64,000 nucleotides of DNA from the NCBI GenBank assembly GCA_017307275.1, contig JAFKFK010000019.1, forward strand, positions 62,001 to 126,000, in the 5' to 3' direction. The notes under the pieces are model-generated. The model ran no database searches. It saw nothing but the letters and a program-made list of their open reading frames with translations, and was not told the origin of the DNA. The DNA comes from Alphaproteobacteria bacterium (GTDB lineage: Bacteria; Pseudomonadota; Alphaproteobacteria; Reyranellales; Reyranellaceae). Below are positions 55,566 to 64,000 of this stretch, piece by piece; the first letter of the stretch is position 1, and every line of letters begins with the position of its first letter. A program made the translations under genes and the position numbers.

Positions 55566-56502
55566 TGTCGACGTACCAGCGGTAGGTCGCCTCGAGACCG
55601 GCCTGCAAGGGCGTGCGCGCCCGCCAGCCGAGCGACGCGGCCAAAGAAGTGTCGATCATCTTGCGAGGCGTGCCATCCGGCCGGGACGTATCGAAGCGGA
55701 TTCCGCCCTTGTAGCCGACGACCTTGCAGATCAGCTCGACAAGATCGCGGATCGGCACGTCGGAACCCTGGCCGAGATTGACGATCCCCTCGTCCGAGAA
55801 GTGCTGCATCAGATAGACCATGCCGTCGGCAGCGTCGTCGACGAACAGGAACTCGCGACGGACGGCGCCCGTGCCCCAGACTTCCATGGTCGGCGCCTGG
55901 GCAAGCTTGGCCTGATGCGCTTTGACGATCAGGGCCGGCACGACGTGACTCTGCATCAGGTCGAAGTTGTCACCCGGACCGTAGAGATTGGTCGGCATGA
56001 CCGAGATGAAGTCGCAGCCATATTGCCGCCGGTAGGCCTGGCCGAGCTTGATGCCCGCGATCTTGGCGACGGCATACCATTGGTTCGTCGGCTCCAGCGC
56101 ACCGGTGAGCAGGGCCGCCTCCGGAATCGGCTGCGGCGCCAGGCGCGGGTAGATGCAGGACGAGCCCAACAGCATCAGCTTCTCGACGCCGACGCGACGC
56201 GATGCCTCGACGACGTTCGTCTGGATCATCAGGTTGTCGTAGATGAACTCGGCCGGCCGCGTGTCGTTGGCATAGATCCCGCCGACCCGCGCTGCCGCCA
56301 GAAACACCGCCTGCGGCTTGGCTTCGCGCATCCAGCGTTCGACCTGATCTGGATGCCGCAAATCCACGGACTCGCGCGGCGCCACGACGATCTCGCAGCC
56401 CTCGCTCTGCAGGCGGCGCACCAGCGCGCCGCCCACCAAGCCGCGATGACCTGCGACCCAGATTCGCTTATTGCGCAGCGTGTAGCGTGGGGTACTGGGC
56501 AT
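55531..56502 (-). CDS. fcl: GDP-L-fucose synthase
   Basis: 323 residues, extended SDR. NADP loop [16 protein letters not shown], catalytic serine region [10 protein letters not shown], and YxxxK in [18 protein letters not shown]. It epimerises and reduces GDP-4-keto-6-deoxymannose to GDP-L-fucose. It follows gmd with an apparent 35-base overlap. With manC and gmd this gives a complete route from mannose-1-phosphate to GDP-L-fucose, so the polymer probably contains fucose or a derivative. Confidence 0.96.
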   Translation of the reverse strand: MPSTPRYTLRNKRIWVAGHRGLVGGALVRRLQSEGCEIVVAPRESVDLRHPDQVERWMREAKPQAVFLAAARVGGIYANDTRPAEFIYDNLMIQTNVVEASRRVGVEKLMLLGSSCIYPRLAPQPIPEAALLTGALEPTNQWYAVAKIAGIKLGQAYRRQYGCDFISVMPTNLYGPGDNFDLMQSHVVPALIVKAHQAKLAQAPTMEVWGTGAVRREFLFVDDAADGMVYLMQHFSDEGIVNLGQGSDVPIRDLVELICKVVGYKGGIRFDTSRPDGTPRKMIDTSLAASLGWRARTPLQAGLEATYRWYVDNVASETRRAVA

Positions 56503-57559
56503 AACGTTCTCCCATTCCTTTCAGGATGACACGGTCGGCCTCGACCATTTCAGCCACGAGTTGCGGGAAGCTGGTGCGATGACGCCAGCCGAGCTTGGTA
56601 AGGGCCTTCGCCGGATCGCCCAGGAGCAGATCGACTTCGGTCGGCCGGCGATAGGCCGGATCGAGCGCGACCAGCACCTTGCCGGTGCGCCGGCAGCGGC
56701 CCTGCTCCTCGTCGCCCGTTCCCAGCCACTCGATGGGCCGGCCGATCTGGCCGAACGCAAGCTCCACGAACTCACGCACCGTATGCGTCTCGCCGGTGGC
56801 GAGCACGTAGTCGTCGGCCTCCTCCTGTTGGAGGATGCGCCACATGCCCTCGACATAGTCGCGCGCATGACCCCAATCGCGCTTGGCATCGAGATTGCCG
56901 AGATAGAGGCGCTCCTGATAGCCGCGCTCGATGGCCGCGACGGCGCGCGTGATCTTGCGGGTCACGAAGGTTTCGCCGCGGATCGGCGATTCGTGATTGA
57001 ACAGGATCCCGTTGGAGGCGTGCATGCCGTAGGCCTCGCGGTAGTTCACCGTGATCCAGTAGGCGTAGAGCTTCGCCACGGCATAGGGACTGCGCGGATA
57101 GAATGGCGTCAGTTCACGCTGCGGCGTCTCGCGCACCTTGCCGAACAGTTCCGACGTCGAGGCCTGGTAGAAGCGCACCCGATCCTGCATCTCCAGAATA
57201 CGGATCGCTTCGAGCATGCGCAGAGTTCCGAGCGCGTCGGTGTTTGCCGTGTATTCCGGCGTTTCGAAGCTCACCTGCACGTGGCTCTGGGCTGCGAGGT
57301 TATAGACCTCTGTCGGCTTGATCTCGTTCAGCAACCGCAGGAGGTTGGTCGAGTCGGTCATGTCCCCGTAGTGCAGGAACAGGCGAACGTCACTGTCGTG
57401 GCGGTCGCGATAGAGATAGTCGATGCGTTCGGTATTGAGCGACGAGGAACGGCGCTTGATGCCATGCACCACATAGCCTCGCCCCAATAGGAAGTCGGCG
57501 AGATAGGCGCCGTCCTGACCGGTGATTCCGGTGATGAGGGCGATCTTGTCCTTGGACAT
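56468..57559 (-). CDS. gmd: GDP-mannose 4,6-dehydratase
   Basis: 363 residues. [19 protein letters not shown] is the family-specific cofactor loop, [19 protein letters not shown] follows, and the active site has STSELFG and [10 protein letters not shown] (YxxxK). It turns GDP-mannose into GDP-4-keto-6-deoxymannose for fcl. The ATG at 57559 gives the usual N-terminus ([11 protein letters not shown]); a longer reading is not supported. It lies 16 bases after the glycosyltransferase that heads this minus-strand operon. Confidence 0.97.
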   Translation of the reverse strand: MSKDKIALITGITGQDGAYLADFLLGRGYVVHGIKRRSSSLNTERIDYLYRDRHDSDVRLFLHYGDMTDSTNLLRLLNEIKPTEVYNLAAQSHVQVSFETPEYTANTDALGTLRMLEAIRILEMQDRVRFYQASTSELFGKVRETPQRELTPFYPRSPYAVAKLYAYWITVNYREAYGMHASNGILFNHESPIRGETFVTRKITRAVAAIERGYQERLYLGNLDAKRDWGHARDYVEGMWRILQQEEADDYVLATGETHTVREFVELAFGQIGRPIEWLGTGDEEQGRCRRTGKVLVALDPAYRRPTEVDLLLGDPAKALTKLGWRHRTSFPQLVAEMVEADRVILKGMGERYAQYPTLHAAQ

Positions 57560-57575
57560 GCTGGCGACCTTCCGT

Positions 57576-58739
57576 TCAAGAGAAGACGATTTGTTCGGCG
57601 ACGCGGTCCCAGGAATAGGAACCGATTGCGTGGCGCTGGGCGGCGGCGGCCATGCTTTCCAACCGTCGAGGGTCGGAAAGCGCACTCAGCATGGCCTCGG
57701 CGAGGGCTGCGGGTTCGGCACGATCGACCAGGAAGCCATGGCGGCCACCGTCGACCAACTCGGGCAGGCCGTTGCGGCAAAGTCCCATCACCGGCGTGCG
57801 GGAAACCATGGCCTCGAGATAGACCTGCCCCCAGGGATCGTTGAGCATGGGCTGCACGAGCAACGTCGACTGACGATAGAGGTTCTGCAGCTCCACCCAG
57901 GGCAGATGGGCGCGCAGCTCGACGCCGGGCTGCGCATCGACGAACGCGCGGCTGCGCTCGTCGCCGACGATGGTGAGCTTGAGGTCCGGCCGCTGGCGGC
58001 GTGCCTCGGCAAAGGCCTGCAGCAGCAATGTGCCGCCCTTGGCCTGGAAGAGGTGCTTGGCGACGAAGAGCAGCGCCGGACGGGAGAAATCCTTGGCACC
58101 GAACCAGGGTTCGATCGCCCCCATGCCCGACCCTACAGCCGTCACGCGATCGGCCGGCAGGCCATAGTGCGCGATCAGATTGTCCCGGACATAGGCACCG
58201 AAGGTGAAGATGTGACTGAGGCCGGCCAGGGCCTCGCGCTCCGCCGCTTCGAAAGCGTCCAGGGCCTTGCCGGTGTAACGGTCTGCATGGACATGATGGC
58301 GAAGCGCCAGCGCCCAACTATGGTCGCAGTAGAGATAGTGCCGGGTACCGCGAACGAGATCGCACGCAGGCAGATCGAGCGTGCCTGTGTGCAGCACATG
58401 ACGCACACCGAGCGCATCGGCCTGCCGCGCCACTTCATGTGCCATGCGGCGGCGCGCCCGCAGACTGCGCAGCACCTGCTCGCTCGAGATCGGTCGTCCA
58501 TAGCCACTCAGCATGTCGCGCAATGCAACACCGAGCTTGGCCATCTTGCCGAGCTTCGGATGAATGGCTTCGACGGTAACGCCCAGACGCTCCATTGCAT
58601 TCGATACGTTCGCCGGCGCGCCGGACCACGAACGCAGATCGCGTGGATTGCCGAATACGCAGCTCACCGCCACGCGTTCGAAGCGCGGTGAACGATCGGC
58701 GAGATGCGTATCGCGAGCATGAGTGACGGCGGTGTTCAT
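57576..58739 (-). CDS. Glycosyltransferase, GT4 family
   Basis: 387 residues. The N-terminal domain has [17 protein letters not shown] and the C-terminal GT-B donor domain [20 protein letters not shown] and [20 protein letters not shown] with the E-x7-E motif. It adds a residue to the EPS repeat, the sugar unknown. It heads the minus-strand operon GT-gmd-fcl-wzx. I take ATG 58739; a GTG at 58757 is possible. No ribosome site is visible, and an 8-bp stem (58729-58736 with 58753-58760) brackets the start. The EPS element stands 38 bases upstream. Confidence 0.9.
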   Translation of the reverse strand: MNTAVTHARDTHLADRSPRFERVAVSCVFGNPRDLRSWSGAPANVSNAMERLGVTVEAIHPKLGKMAKLGVALRDMLSGYGRPISSEQVLRSLRARRRMAHEVARQADALGVRHVLHTGTLDLPACDLVRGTRHYLYCDHSWALALRHHVHADRYTGKALDAFEAAEREALAGLSHIFTFGAYVRDNLIAHYGLPADRVTAVGSGMGAIEPWFGAKDFSRPALLFVAKHLFQAKGGTLLLQAFAEARRQRPDLKLTIVGDERSRAFVDAQPGVELRAHLPWVELQNLYRQSTLLVQPMLNDPWGQVYLEAMVSRTPVMGLCRNGLPELVDGGRHGFLVDRAEPAALAEAMLSALSDPRRLESMAAAAQRHAIGSYSWDRVAEQIVFS

Positions 58740-58760
58740 GTGCGTGTATCGAAACACCGC
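58729..58760 (-). promoter_or_regulatory. Inverted repeat bracketing the glycosyltransferase start codon
   Basis: GCGGTGTT and AACACCGC form a perfect 8-bp stem around a 16-base loop that contains the ATG at 58739. In RNA this could hide the start codon; in DNA it could be a protein site. Confidence 0.4.
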
Positions 58761-58777
58761 GCATGCCGTTGCGGCTA

Positions 58778-58791
58778 GTGATTAACCTGTG
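58778..58791 (-). promoter_or_regulatory. EPS-locus shared element, copy 5 (minus strand, before the GT-gmd-fcl-wzx operon)
   Basis: On the minus strand CACAGG-TTAATCAC, 38 bases before the ATG at 58739. It faces copy 6 across 27 bp in the divergent promoter region. Confidence 0.6.
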
Positions 58792-58818
58792 ACTGTCCGG
58801 ATGCGCTGTGCCGGACGA

Positions 58819-58832
58819 CACAGATTGGTCAC
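58819..58832 (+). promoter_or_regulatory. EPS-locus shared element, copy 6 (before the 58880 glycosyltransferase)
   Basis: CACAGA-TTGGTCAC, 47 bases before the ATG at 58880. A further inverted repeat GTCCGG (58795-58800) / CCGGAC (58811-58816) lies between copies 5 and 6. Confidence 0.65.
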
Positions 58833-58879
58833 GCTGCAAACCCCGCACTTCCCGGATACTCCAAACCGGAGGCGCAAGC

Positions 58880-60091
58880 ATGCACGGATCGGTCGACATC
58901 CAGGATGAAAACGTCACCGTCGATCGCACAAGCGACAGCATGGACCGCGTGCGCGTCATGAACGCCGACGGACGCGAGTTGCTGTTCTTCTGTCCCGACG
59001 TCACGGACGCGAGCACGCTGAAGCGCGTGCAGCAATTCGCCGATCATGGCTATCGCGTTACCGTGTTCGGCTTCCGTCGCCATCGCTACAACAGCTCGTA
59101 CCAGCCGACGTGGCCGCATGTGCCGCTCGGCCTGACCAGCGACGGCCGCTATGGGCAGCGCCTGGGCGCCTTGCTGCGCGCCATTCCCACCATCATCGCG
59201 CATCGACAAAAACTAAAGCGCGCCTCCGTCTACTATGCGCGCAACATCGACCAGCTCGTGTTGGCCATGCTGGCGCGTCTCATCTCCTTCTCTCGCGCGC
59301 CGCTTACCTACGAAGTGCTCGATATTCCACCGATCCTCATCCACGACGGATGGGCATCGCGCCTGATCCGCGCCGTCGAGCGGCTATGTCTGCGCAACAC
59401 GCGACTCCTGGTCTTGTCCTCACCGGGATTCCATCGCGCGTTCTACGATGCCGTCCAGCGCTATCACGGCGACTGGTTCCTGCTGGAGAACAAGCTGCAT
59501 CCGTCGATCTCACGTCGGGCAGCCGCGCCGTTGCGCAACGACCGCGGCCAACGCCCCTGGCTCGTCGGGTACTTCGGCCTGATCCGCGGCGAAGAAACGT
59601 TCAACCTCATGACGCGCCTTGCCGAGCGCTTGCGAGGTCGTGTCGTCTTCAAGTTCCGCGGCGTATTGACGACGGTCGATCAGGCGCGGTTCGACGAAGC
59701 CCTGCGGCGTCACCCCAACATCGTCTACGGTGGTCCCTATCTGCCCCACCAGGATCTCGAAGACATGTATGACGAGGTCGACTTTGCCTGGGCGCTTGAC
59801 CTGGAGCATACCGACCACAATTCGCGATGGCTCATGCCCTGTCGCTTCTACGAGGCCGGTTACTTCGGTGTGCCGTGCCTCGCAGTACGCGGCTTCGAGG
59901 TCGGCTCGGTCCTCGAACAGCATGAGATCGGCTGGACCTTCGACATGCCGCTGGAAGATTCGCTGGTCCGCTTCTTCGAGACACTGACGCCGGACGAGTA
60001 CGACCGGGTCCGTGGCCGCCTTGGCGCATCGCCGCGCAGCATGTTCGTCGCCGGCGATGATGTCCGGCAGCTCTGCGGCAGGCTGGACTAG
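58880..60091 (+). CDS. Glycosyltransferase (GT-B fold, glucuronosyltransferase/GumK-like pattern)
   Basis: 403 residues. The N-terminal half shows ELLFFCPDVTDASTLKRVQQ, VTVFGFRRHRYN and VYYARNIDQLVLAMLARL; the C-terminal half has GYFGLIRGEETFNLM and FYEAGYFGVPCLAVRGFEVG of a donor site. The GumK-like comparison is tentative. I chose the ATG at 58880 because GGAGG lies 7 bases upstream; the open frame begins earlier but without a site. It is alone on its transcript, converging with the second FkbM gene 10 bases away. Confidence 0.83.
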   Translation: MHGSVDIQDENVTVDRTSDSMDRVRVMNADGRELLFFCPDVTDASTLKRVQQFADHGYRVTVFGFRRHRYNSSYQPTWPHVPLGLTSDGRYGQRLGALLRAIPTIIAHRQKLKRASVYYARNIDQLVLAMLARLISFSRAPLTYEVLDIPPILIHDGWASRLIRAVERLCLRNTRLLVLSSPGFHRAFYDAVQRYHGDWFLLENKLHPSISRRAAAPLRNDRGQRPWLVGYFGLIRGEETFNLMTRLAERLRGRVVFKFRGVLTTVDQARFDEALRRHPNIVYGGPYLPHQDLEDMYDEVDFAWALDLEHTDHNSRWLMPCRFYEAGYFGVPCLAVRGFEVGSVLEQHEIGWTFDMPLEDSLVRFFETLTPDEYDRVRGRLGASPRSMFVAGDDVRQLCGRLD

Positions 60092-60101
60092 AAGCGCCGC
60101 C

Positions 60102-60857
60102 TTAGGAGGCGACGAGACGCCGGTTGATCATCACGCAATCGAACTCGACCAGACGCAGCGCCGTATCGCGGCTGACTGCATACATGCCGGTGATGTCGAA
60201 GCCCAGCCCATCGAGATGACGTAGCGTGTCCATGTAGCCTGGCATCCCCTTGTAGATGCCGAGGACAGATGCCTCCGTCTGCAATGCCCGTACCGATTGC
60301 AGACTGTCACCCGCACCGCGCAGCACCTCGATATCGAAGCCCTGGGTATCGAGCTTGAGATAGGGGCGCTCGAATCCCAGCCGCTCCTGCAGCACCGGCA
60401 GCACGACGTCGAGCGTGCGCACCGTCACCGCCTCCTTGGCGCACGGCACGTTGAGTTCGGAGAATTCCCGCACCTGGCGATTGTCGGGTTCGAGGAAGGA
60501 GCTGAACTGGTCCGATACCATCACGTTGATGGCCATCTGCTCGTCGCGCGCGCCCAGCGCGTAGCCCTCGATGTGCCAGGCGGCGTCGTCGCGGGCCCGC
60601 GCGCGCAGCAGTTCGACATGCCGCGCCACCGGCTCGAACGACACGATAGTGCCTTCATAGAACACGCGATCGCGCAGGAAGTCCCGGTACTGGCCCACGT
60701 TCGCGCCGACATCGAGCACGCAGTCGATGTTCAGGCGAGTCAGCAGCTCACGCAGGTGGAGCGCAAAGTCACGCTCGCGCATCTCGCGCAACGGCACGAT
60801 GTCGTATCCGAATGACCGGCTGACCTTGAGCACCGAATCCTTGACGATCTTGAGCAT
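60102..60857 (-). CDS. FkbM family methyltransferase
   Basis: 251 residues. SAM-binding loop CVLDVGANVGQYRDFLRD, VSFEPVARHVELLRARA, and the FkbM motif YLKLDTQGFDIEVLRGA. Probably O-methylates a sugar of the EPS. The ATG at 60857 has GGAG 8 bases upstream and starts the domain; the frame is open further upstream. The EPS element lies 60 bases ahead on the minus strand. It is a second FkbM gene beside the one at 37739, so two distinct methylations are possible. Confidence 0.9.
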   Translation of the reverse strand: MLKIVKDSVLKVSRSFGYDIVPLREMRERDFALHLRELLTRLNIDCVLDVGANVGQYRDFLRDRVFYEGTIVSFEPVARHVELLRARARDDAAWHIEGYALGARDEQMAINVMVSDQFSSFLEPDNRQVREFSELNVPCAKEAVTVRTLDVVLPVLQERLGFERPYLKLDTQGFDIEVLRGAGDSLQSVRALQTEASVLGIYKGMPGYMDTLRHLDGLGFDITGMYAVSRDTALRLVEFDCVMINRRLVAS

Positions 60858-60917
60858 GACGATCTCCGGGCGGGCGAACGGGAAGGTGAACATTCGCCAA
60901 GCCCCGCCCGAACGACA

Positions 60918-60931
60918 GTGATCAATCGGTG
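60918..60931 (-). promoter_or_regulatory. EPS-locus shared element, copy 7 (minus strand, before the second FkbM gene)
   Basis: On the minus strand CACCGA-TTGATCAC, 60 bases before the ATG at 60857. Confidence 0.65.
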
Positions 60932-61026
60932 GCCCGACGGTCGGCCTAACTCCTTGCATTTCCTCCAGTTTGTCCGTGACCAGTCTGTGATCGCGACATC
61001 CTCACATTGAGTGCGATGTCAGGCCG

Positions 61027-61040
61027 GTCCATTTAACCAC
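61027..61040 (+). promoter_or_regulatory. Weak EPS-type element, copy 8 (before the beta-barrel gene)
   Basis: GTCCAT-TTAACCAC, 70 bases before the ATG at 61111. It has the right distance and the TTRRYCAC core but a poor left half, so it may be chance. Confidence 0.3.
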
Positions 61041-61110
61041 CGCGTATCGTATTGAGACTGTGGTGCGCTGATGGTTGAATGTAGTGCCTTGGCGGAGCGA
61101 TGGAGACGGT

Positions 61111-62430
61111 ATGACCACAATACGTGGCGCCGGAGCCCTTTGGGGGGCCGCCGCTTTAGTGTCGATCGGAGTAACCTGCGCAGAGGCGCAACAGACGGCG
61201 CCCGGCAGCCCCGGCGCGCCGCAACGCCGCCTCGAGCGGCAGGACGAGCGCACCGTCTCTGCCCGTGAAGGCGAGAACTACGACCCCAAGGGCGTACGGC
61301 TCGGCAGCTTCCTGCTGTTCCCCGCTCTCGAGCTGGACGAAGCCTACAATGACAACGTCTTTGCTCAATCGGCGGGGAGCGGTCCGACGGCGAGCTTCCT
61401 GCAGGTGATCAAGCCCACGGTGGAGCTGCGCTCTACCTGGACGAATCACATGCTGAACGTCTATGCCCGCGGCAACATCGGCTTCTATACCAGCGCGCCG
61501 ACGCAGAACTATCAGGACGTCGCGGTGGGGACCGACGGCCGTATCGACATCCAGCGCAACTGGAATGTCTACGGCGGCTTCTCGTTCAATCGGAAACATG
61601 AGGACCCCGGCCTCCCCAACACGGTGAGCGGTCCCTCCAACGTCACGATCTACAATCAATTGATCGGCAGCGCCGGCTACTACCAGAAGGTCAATCGCTT
61701 CAGCGGCCGCGCCGAGATCACCGTCGATAACTACACCTACTTCGACAACGGCCTCGGCATCGCCCAGGGCGTCGTACCCAACACCGACCGAAATCGTACC
61801 GAGCTGCGCGAATCCCTGCGTTTCGGCTACGAGTTTCTCGACGGCTACGAATTCTGGGTACGCGGCAGCCTGAACCAGCGCATGTACGTGACCCCGATCG
61901 ACGCCACGGGCTTCGCCCGCAACTCCAGCGGCTGGGACCTGGTCGGCGGCATCACTCTCAATCTTGGCGGCCTGATTTCGGCGGAAGCCTTCGCCGGCTA
62001 TCTGCAGCAGAACTACGTAAACCAGGGCACCGCGCCATTTCAGGGTCCGATGTTCGGCCTGCTGGCGCACTGGAATCCCCTGAAGGAACTCTGGATACGG
62101 CCCTATGTCAGGCGCACGGTGAACGAAGCCGCCGTCGTCGGTGAATCGGGTTACCTCAATACGTCGATGGGCTTCAACACCAGCTACGAGCTGCGACCCA
62201 ATATCCAGCTCGGCGCCCTGGCCGACTACACCATCGCCGACTATCAGAGCTTCTCGTCCACCAACTCGCGCTATGACCAGTACATCACCTTAGGTGCCAG
62301 CGTTATGTACACGCCCGTGCGACAGTTCTTCATCGGACCAAGCTATCAATACATCTACCGAGCCTCGAACCAGTCCGGTCTTGGCTATTCCCAGAACGTC
62401 ATCATGCTTCGCCTCGGTGCGCGTCTGTAG
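61111..62430 (+). CDS. Outer-membrane beta-barrel protein (BBP2 porin-like)
   Basis: 439 residues. A signal peptide (about 1-28, ending CAEAQ) is followed by a Gln/Arg-rich stretch, the entry motif FPALELDEAYNDNVFAQ typical of the BBP2-type barrel family, and alternating amphipathic strands with aromatic girdles to a C-terminal MLRLGARL strand. Such barrels are often coded in EPS loci. Together with the short OPX lipoprotein it may form the outer-membrane exit channel. The ATG at 61111 has GGAG 5-8 bases upstream. galE follows 31 bases after its stop. Confidence 0.87.
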   Translation: MTTIRGAGALWGAAALVSIGVTCAEAQQTAPGSPGAPQRRLERQDERTVSAREGENYDPKGVRLGSFLLFPALELDEAYNDNVFAQSAGSGPTASFLQVIKPTVELRSTWTNHMLNVYARGNIGFYTSAPTQNYQDVAVGTDGRIDIQRNWNVYGGFSFNRKHEDPGLPNTVSGPSNVTIYNQLIGSAGYYQKVNRFSGRAEITVDNYTYFDNGLGIAQGVVPNTDRNRTELRESLRFGYEFLDGYEFWVRGSLNQRMYVTPIDATGFARNSSGWDLVGGITLNLGGLISAEAFAGYLQQNYVNQGTAPFQGPMFGLLAHWNPLKELWIRPYVRRTVNEAAVVGESGYLNTSMGFNTSYELRPNIQLGALADYTIADYQSFSSTNSRYDQYITLGASVMYTPVRQFFIGPSYQYIYRASNQSGLGYSQNVIMLRLGARL

Positions 62431-62461
62431 CAGCTCAGCTTTAACGATTGGATTGTGTAAC

Positions 62462-63460
62462 GTGTTCGAGCCCCCTATTCCCGGGCCGGTCCTGGTGACC
62501 GGCGGCGCCGGCTATATCGGTAGTCACGTCTGCAAGGCATTGGCCGAGGCTGGTGTAGAGCCGATATGCCTCGATACTCTCGAAAAAGGCCATGACTGGG
62601 CCGTGCGTTGGGGACCGCTCGAACGGGGCGATGTCGGCGACGGCCGTTTCGTCGAGGACGTCTTCGTGCGTCACAAGCCGCGCGTGGTGATCCATCTCGC
62701 GGGCTACATCGAGGTCGGCGAGTCGGTATCGCAGCCGCAACGCTACCTGCACAACAATGCCGGCAAGAGCCATGTGCTGATCGGCGCCGCCGTTCGCCAC
62801 GGCGTGAAGGCCTTCGTCTTCTCCAGCACCTGCGCCGTCTATGGCCTGCCGCAAGCCGACCAACTGGACGAGTCCCATCGCCTCGCGCCGATCAACCCCT
62901 ATGCCTCGTCCAAGGCGAGTGTCGAGCGCGCCCTGGCCGCTGCCGCCTGGCGCGGCTTGCGTGCCGCCTCGTTGCGCTATTTCAATGCTTCCGGCGCCGA
63001 TGCCAGCGGCTTGATCGGCGAAGCACACGATCCCGAAACGCACCTCATACCGCTCGCCATCGACGCAGCCTTGGGATTGCGCCCCTGCCTCGTCGTACAT
63101 GGCTCTGACTACCCGACCGAAGACGGATCGTGCGTGCGCGACTACGTACATGTGACCGACCTGGCCGACGCCCACTTGCGCGCCGTGCGCTGGTTGTTGC
63201 TTCAGGGCAAGACAGGCCGACACGACACCTTCAATCTCGGCTCCGGCATCGGATACAGCGTCAAGCAGGTGGTCGATTGTGTCGGCAAGCTCGCGGGCCA
63301 GCCCGTGCCCCATGTCTTCGGGGCCCGCCGCCCGGGCGATTCGCCGCGTCTGGTCGGCGCCATCGCCAAGGCGCAGGAGCAACTTGGCTGGACGCCCCAG
63401 CGCGGCCTCGAAACGCAGATCGAGGACGCTTTGCGCTGGCGCCGTGCATTGATGCGCTGA
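62462..63460 (+). CDS. galE: UDP-glucose 4-epimerase
   Basis: 332 residues. NAD loop [32 protein letters not shown], catalytic serine in [10 protein letters not shown] and YxxxK in [30 protein letters not shown] closes the active site. It interconverts UDP-glucose and UDP-galactose, supplying galactose for the EPS. The start is probably GTG 62462 (TTG 62453 possible), with no clear ribosome site; co-transcription with the barrel gene is likely. Confidence 0.95.
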   Translation: MFEPPIPGPVLVTGGAGYIGSHVCKALAEAGVEPICLDTLEKGHDWAVRWGPLERGDVGDGRFVEDVFVRHKPRVVIHLAGYIEVGESVSQPQRYLHNNAGKSHVLIGAAVRHGVKAFVFSSTCAVYGLPQADQLDESHRLAPINPYASSKASVERALAAAAWRGLRAASLRYFNASGADASGLIGEAHDPETHLIPLAIDAALGLRPCLVVHGSDYPTEDGSCVRDYVHVTDLADAHLRAVRWLLLQGKTGRHDTFNLGSGIGYSVKQVVDCVGKLAGQPVPHVFGARRPGDSPRLVGAIAKAQEQLGWTPQRGLETQIEDALRWRRALMR

Positions 63461-63569
63461 GCGCCCGCCCGGCGATCCAGGGCTTCGACTGGCGGCATTC
63501 GGCGCGATTTTGCCTTTTGGTGGCCGGTCGAACATGGGAAACCAAGGTTCCACCAGCCCGCAGGTCAAA

Positions 63570-64000
63570 ATGAGCGCCGTCAAAGCCGCCAAACGAATCA
63601 GCACGCCACAGATCCGCGCCCGCAAGGGTCAGGAGCCGCTTGTCTGCCTCACGGCCTACACGACCGAGATGGCCCGCCGGCTCGATCCCCATGTCGACTT
63701 GCTCCTGGTCGGCGATTCGCTCGGCATGGTGATCTACGGCTTCGACAGCACCCTGCCGGTCACGCTCGACATGATGATCGCCCATGGCGCGGCCGTGATG
63801 CGCGGAGCCTCGCGCGCCTGCGTGATCGTCGACCTGCCGTTCGGCAGCTATCAGGCGAGCCCCGAGCAGGCCTTCCATAGTGCAGCGCGCGTCATGGCCG
63901 AGACGGGCGCGAGCGGCGTGAAGCTCGAAGGCGGCGAGGCGCTGGCCGAGACCGTACGCTTTCTGACCCAGCGCGGCGTGCCGGTCTGTGCCCATGTCGG
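63570..64000 (+). CDS. panB: 3-methyl-2-oxobutanoate hydroxymethyltransferase, N-terminal part
   Basis: About 143 codons are visible; the gene runs off the right edge. [55 protein letters not shown] and [10 protein letters not shown] are diagnostic. PanB adds a hydroxymethyl group to 2-oxoisovalerate in pantothenate synthesis; the metal-binding Asp of VGDSLG is present. An in-frame ATG at 63534 would add 12 residues. It is 109 bases after galE and unrelated in function. Confidence 0.95.
   Translation, partial: MSAVKAAKRISTPQIRARKGQEPLVCLTAYTTEMARRLDPHVDLLLVGDSLGMVIYGFDSTLPVTLDMMIAHGAAVMRGASRACVIVDLPFGSYQASPEQAFHSAARVMAETGASGVKLEGGEALAETVRFLTQRGVPVCAHV

Overview
This is a GC-rich chromosomal window from an alphaproteobacterium. 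The evidence is a split glycine decarboxylase (GcvPA/GcvPB), the aminoglycoside-phosphotransferase-type homoserine kinase in an ispH-thrB-rnhA run, a CCA-encoding tRNA-Ser, and the overall gene style (many ATGA overlaps, GTG/TTG starts). The order cannot be fixed from sequence alone; Rhodospirillales or a Reyranella-like group is a guess. I see no phage, insertion sequence, CRISPR array or rRNA.

Layout. 1-3160 (minus): gcvT-gcvH-gcvPA-gcvPB behind a tandem glycine riboswitch. 3.25-6.3 kb: a TetR regulator with repeated operator sites and a 65-codon leader-like ORF, an acyl-CoA dehydrogenase and a divergent LysR regulator. 6.3-10.1 kb (minus): five tightly coupled genes (twin-CDGSH protein, lipoprotein, HdrD/GlcF-like Fe-S protein, a MurA with Asp at the catalytic Cys position, gamma-glutamylcyclotransferase-like protein). 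10.2-16.9 kb: ispH-thrB-rnhA, secreted and TPR proteins, a YeeZ-like SDR, an alpha/beta hydrolase and a glycosyltransferase. 17.1-32.1 kb: the translation block thrS, infC (ATA start), rpmI-rplT, pheS-pheT, lepA. This block is interrupted between infC and rpmI by a 6.4-kb accessory stretch holding a LacI regulator, a PhyH dioxygenase, an MFS carrier, a TIM-barrel protein, a secreted protein and an SDR. 32.5-37.6 kb: tRNA-Ser(GGA), a DUF2141 protein, a double beta-barrel outer-membrane protein, a single-chain dihydroxyacetone kinase and a class III CoA-transferase.

37.7-63.5 kb is a large exopolysaccharide (EPS) locus of the Wzx/Wzy type. Precursors: manC, gmd and fcl (GDP-mannose to GDP-L-fucose) and galE (UDP-galactose). 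Assembly: a WcaJ-type initiating transferase, five glycosyltransferases, two FkbM methyltransferases, a Wzx flippase and a Wzy/ligase-like polymerase. Export: a short OPX lipoprotein, a Wzc-type tyrosine autokinase and a separate outer-membrane beta-barrel. A Tat-type right-handed beta-helix protein is built into the operon. A lipoprotein/response regulator/histidine kinase set (ChvI/ChvG-like) sits at the left border. The window ends inside panB.

The most notable observation is a shared 14-bp element, roughly CMCMGN-TTGATCAC. It stands 38-80 bp before the start codon of seven transcription units of the EPS locus, on both strands, with an eighth weaker copy. It looks like an undescribed operator or promoter element defining an EPS regulon. 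Other points of interest are the short OPX plus beta-barrel pair (candidate two-part outer-membrane translocon), the probably fosfomycin-insensitive MurA, the TetR operator array and the LacI-controlled dioxygenase/transporter island.
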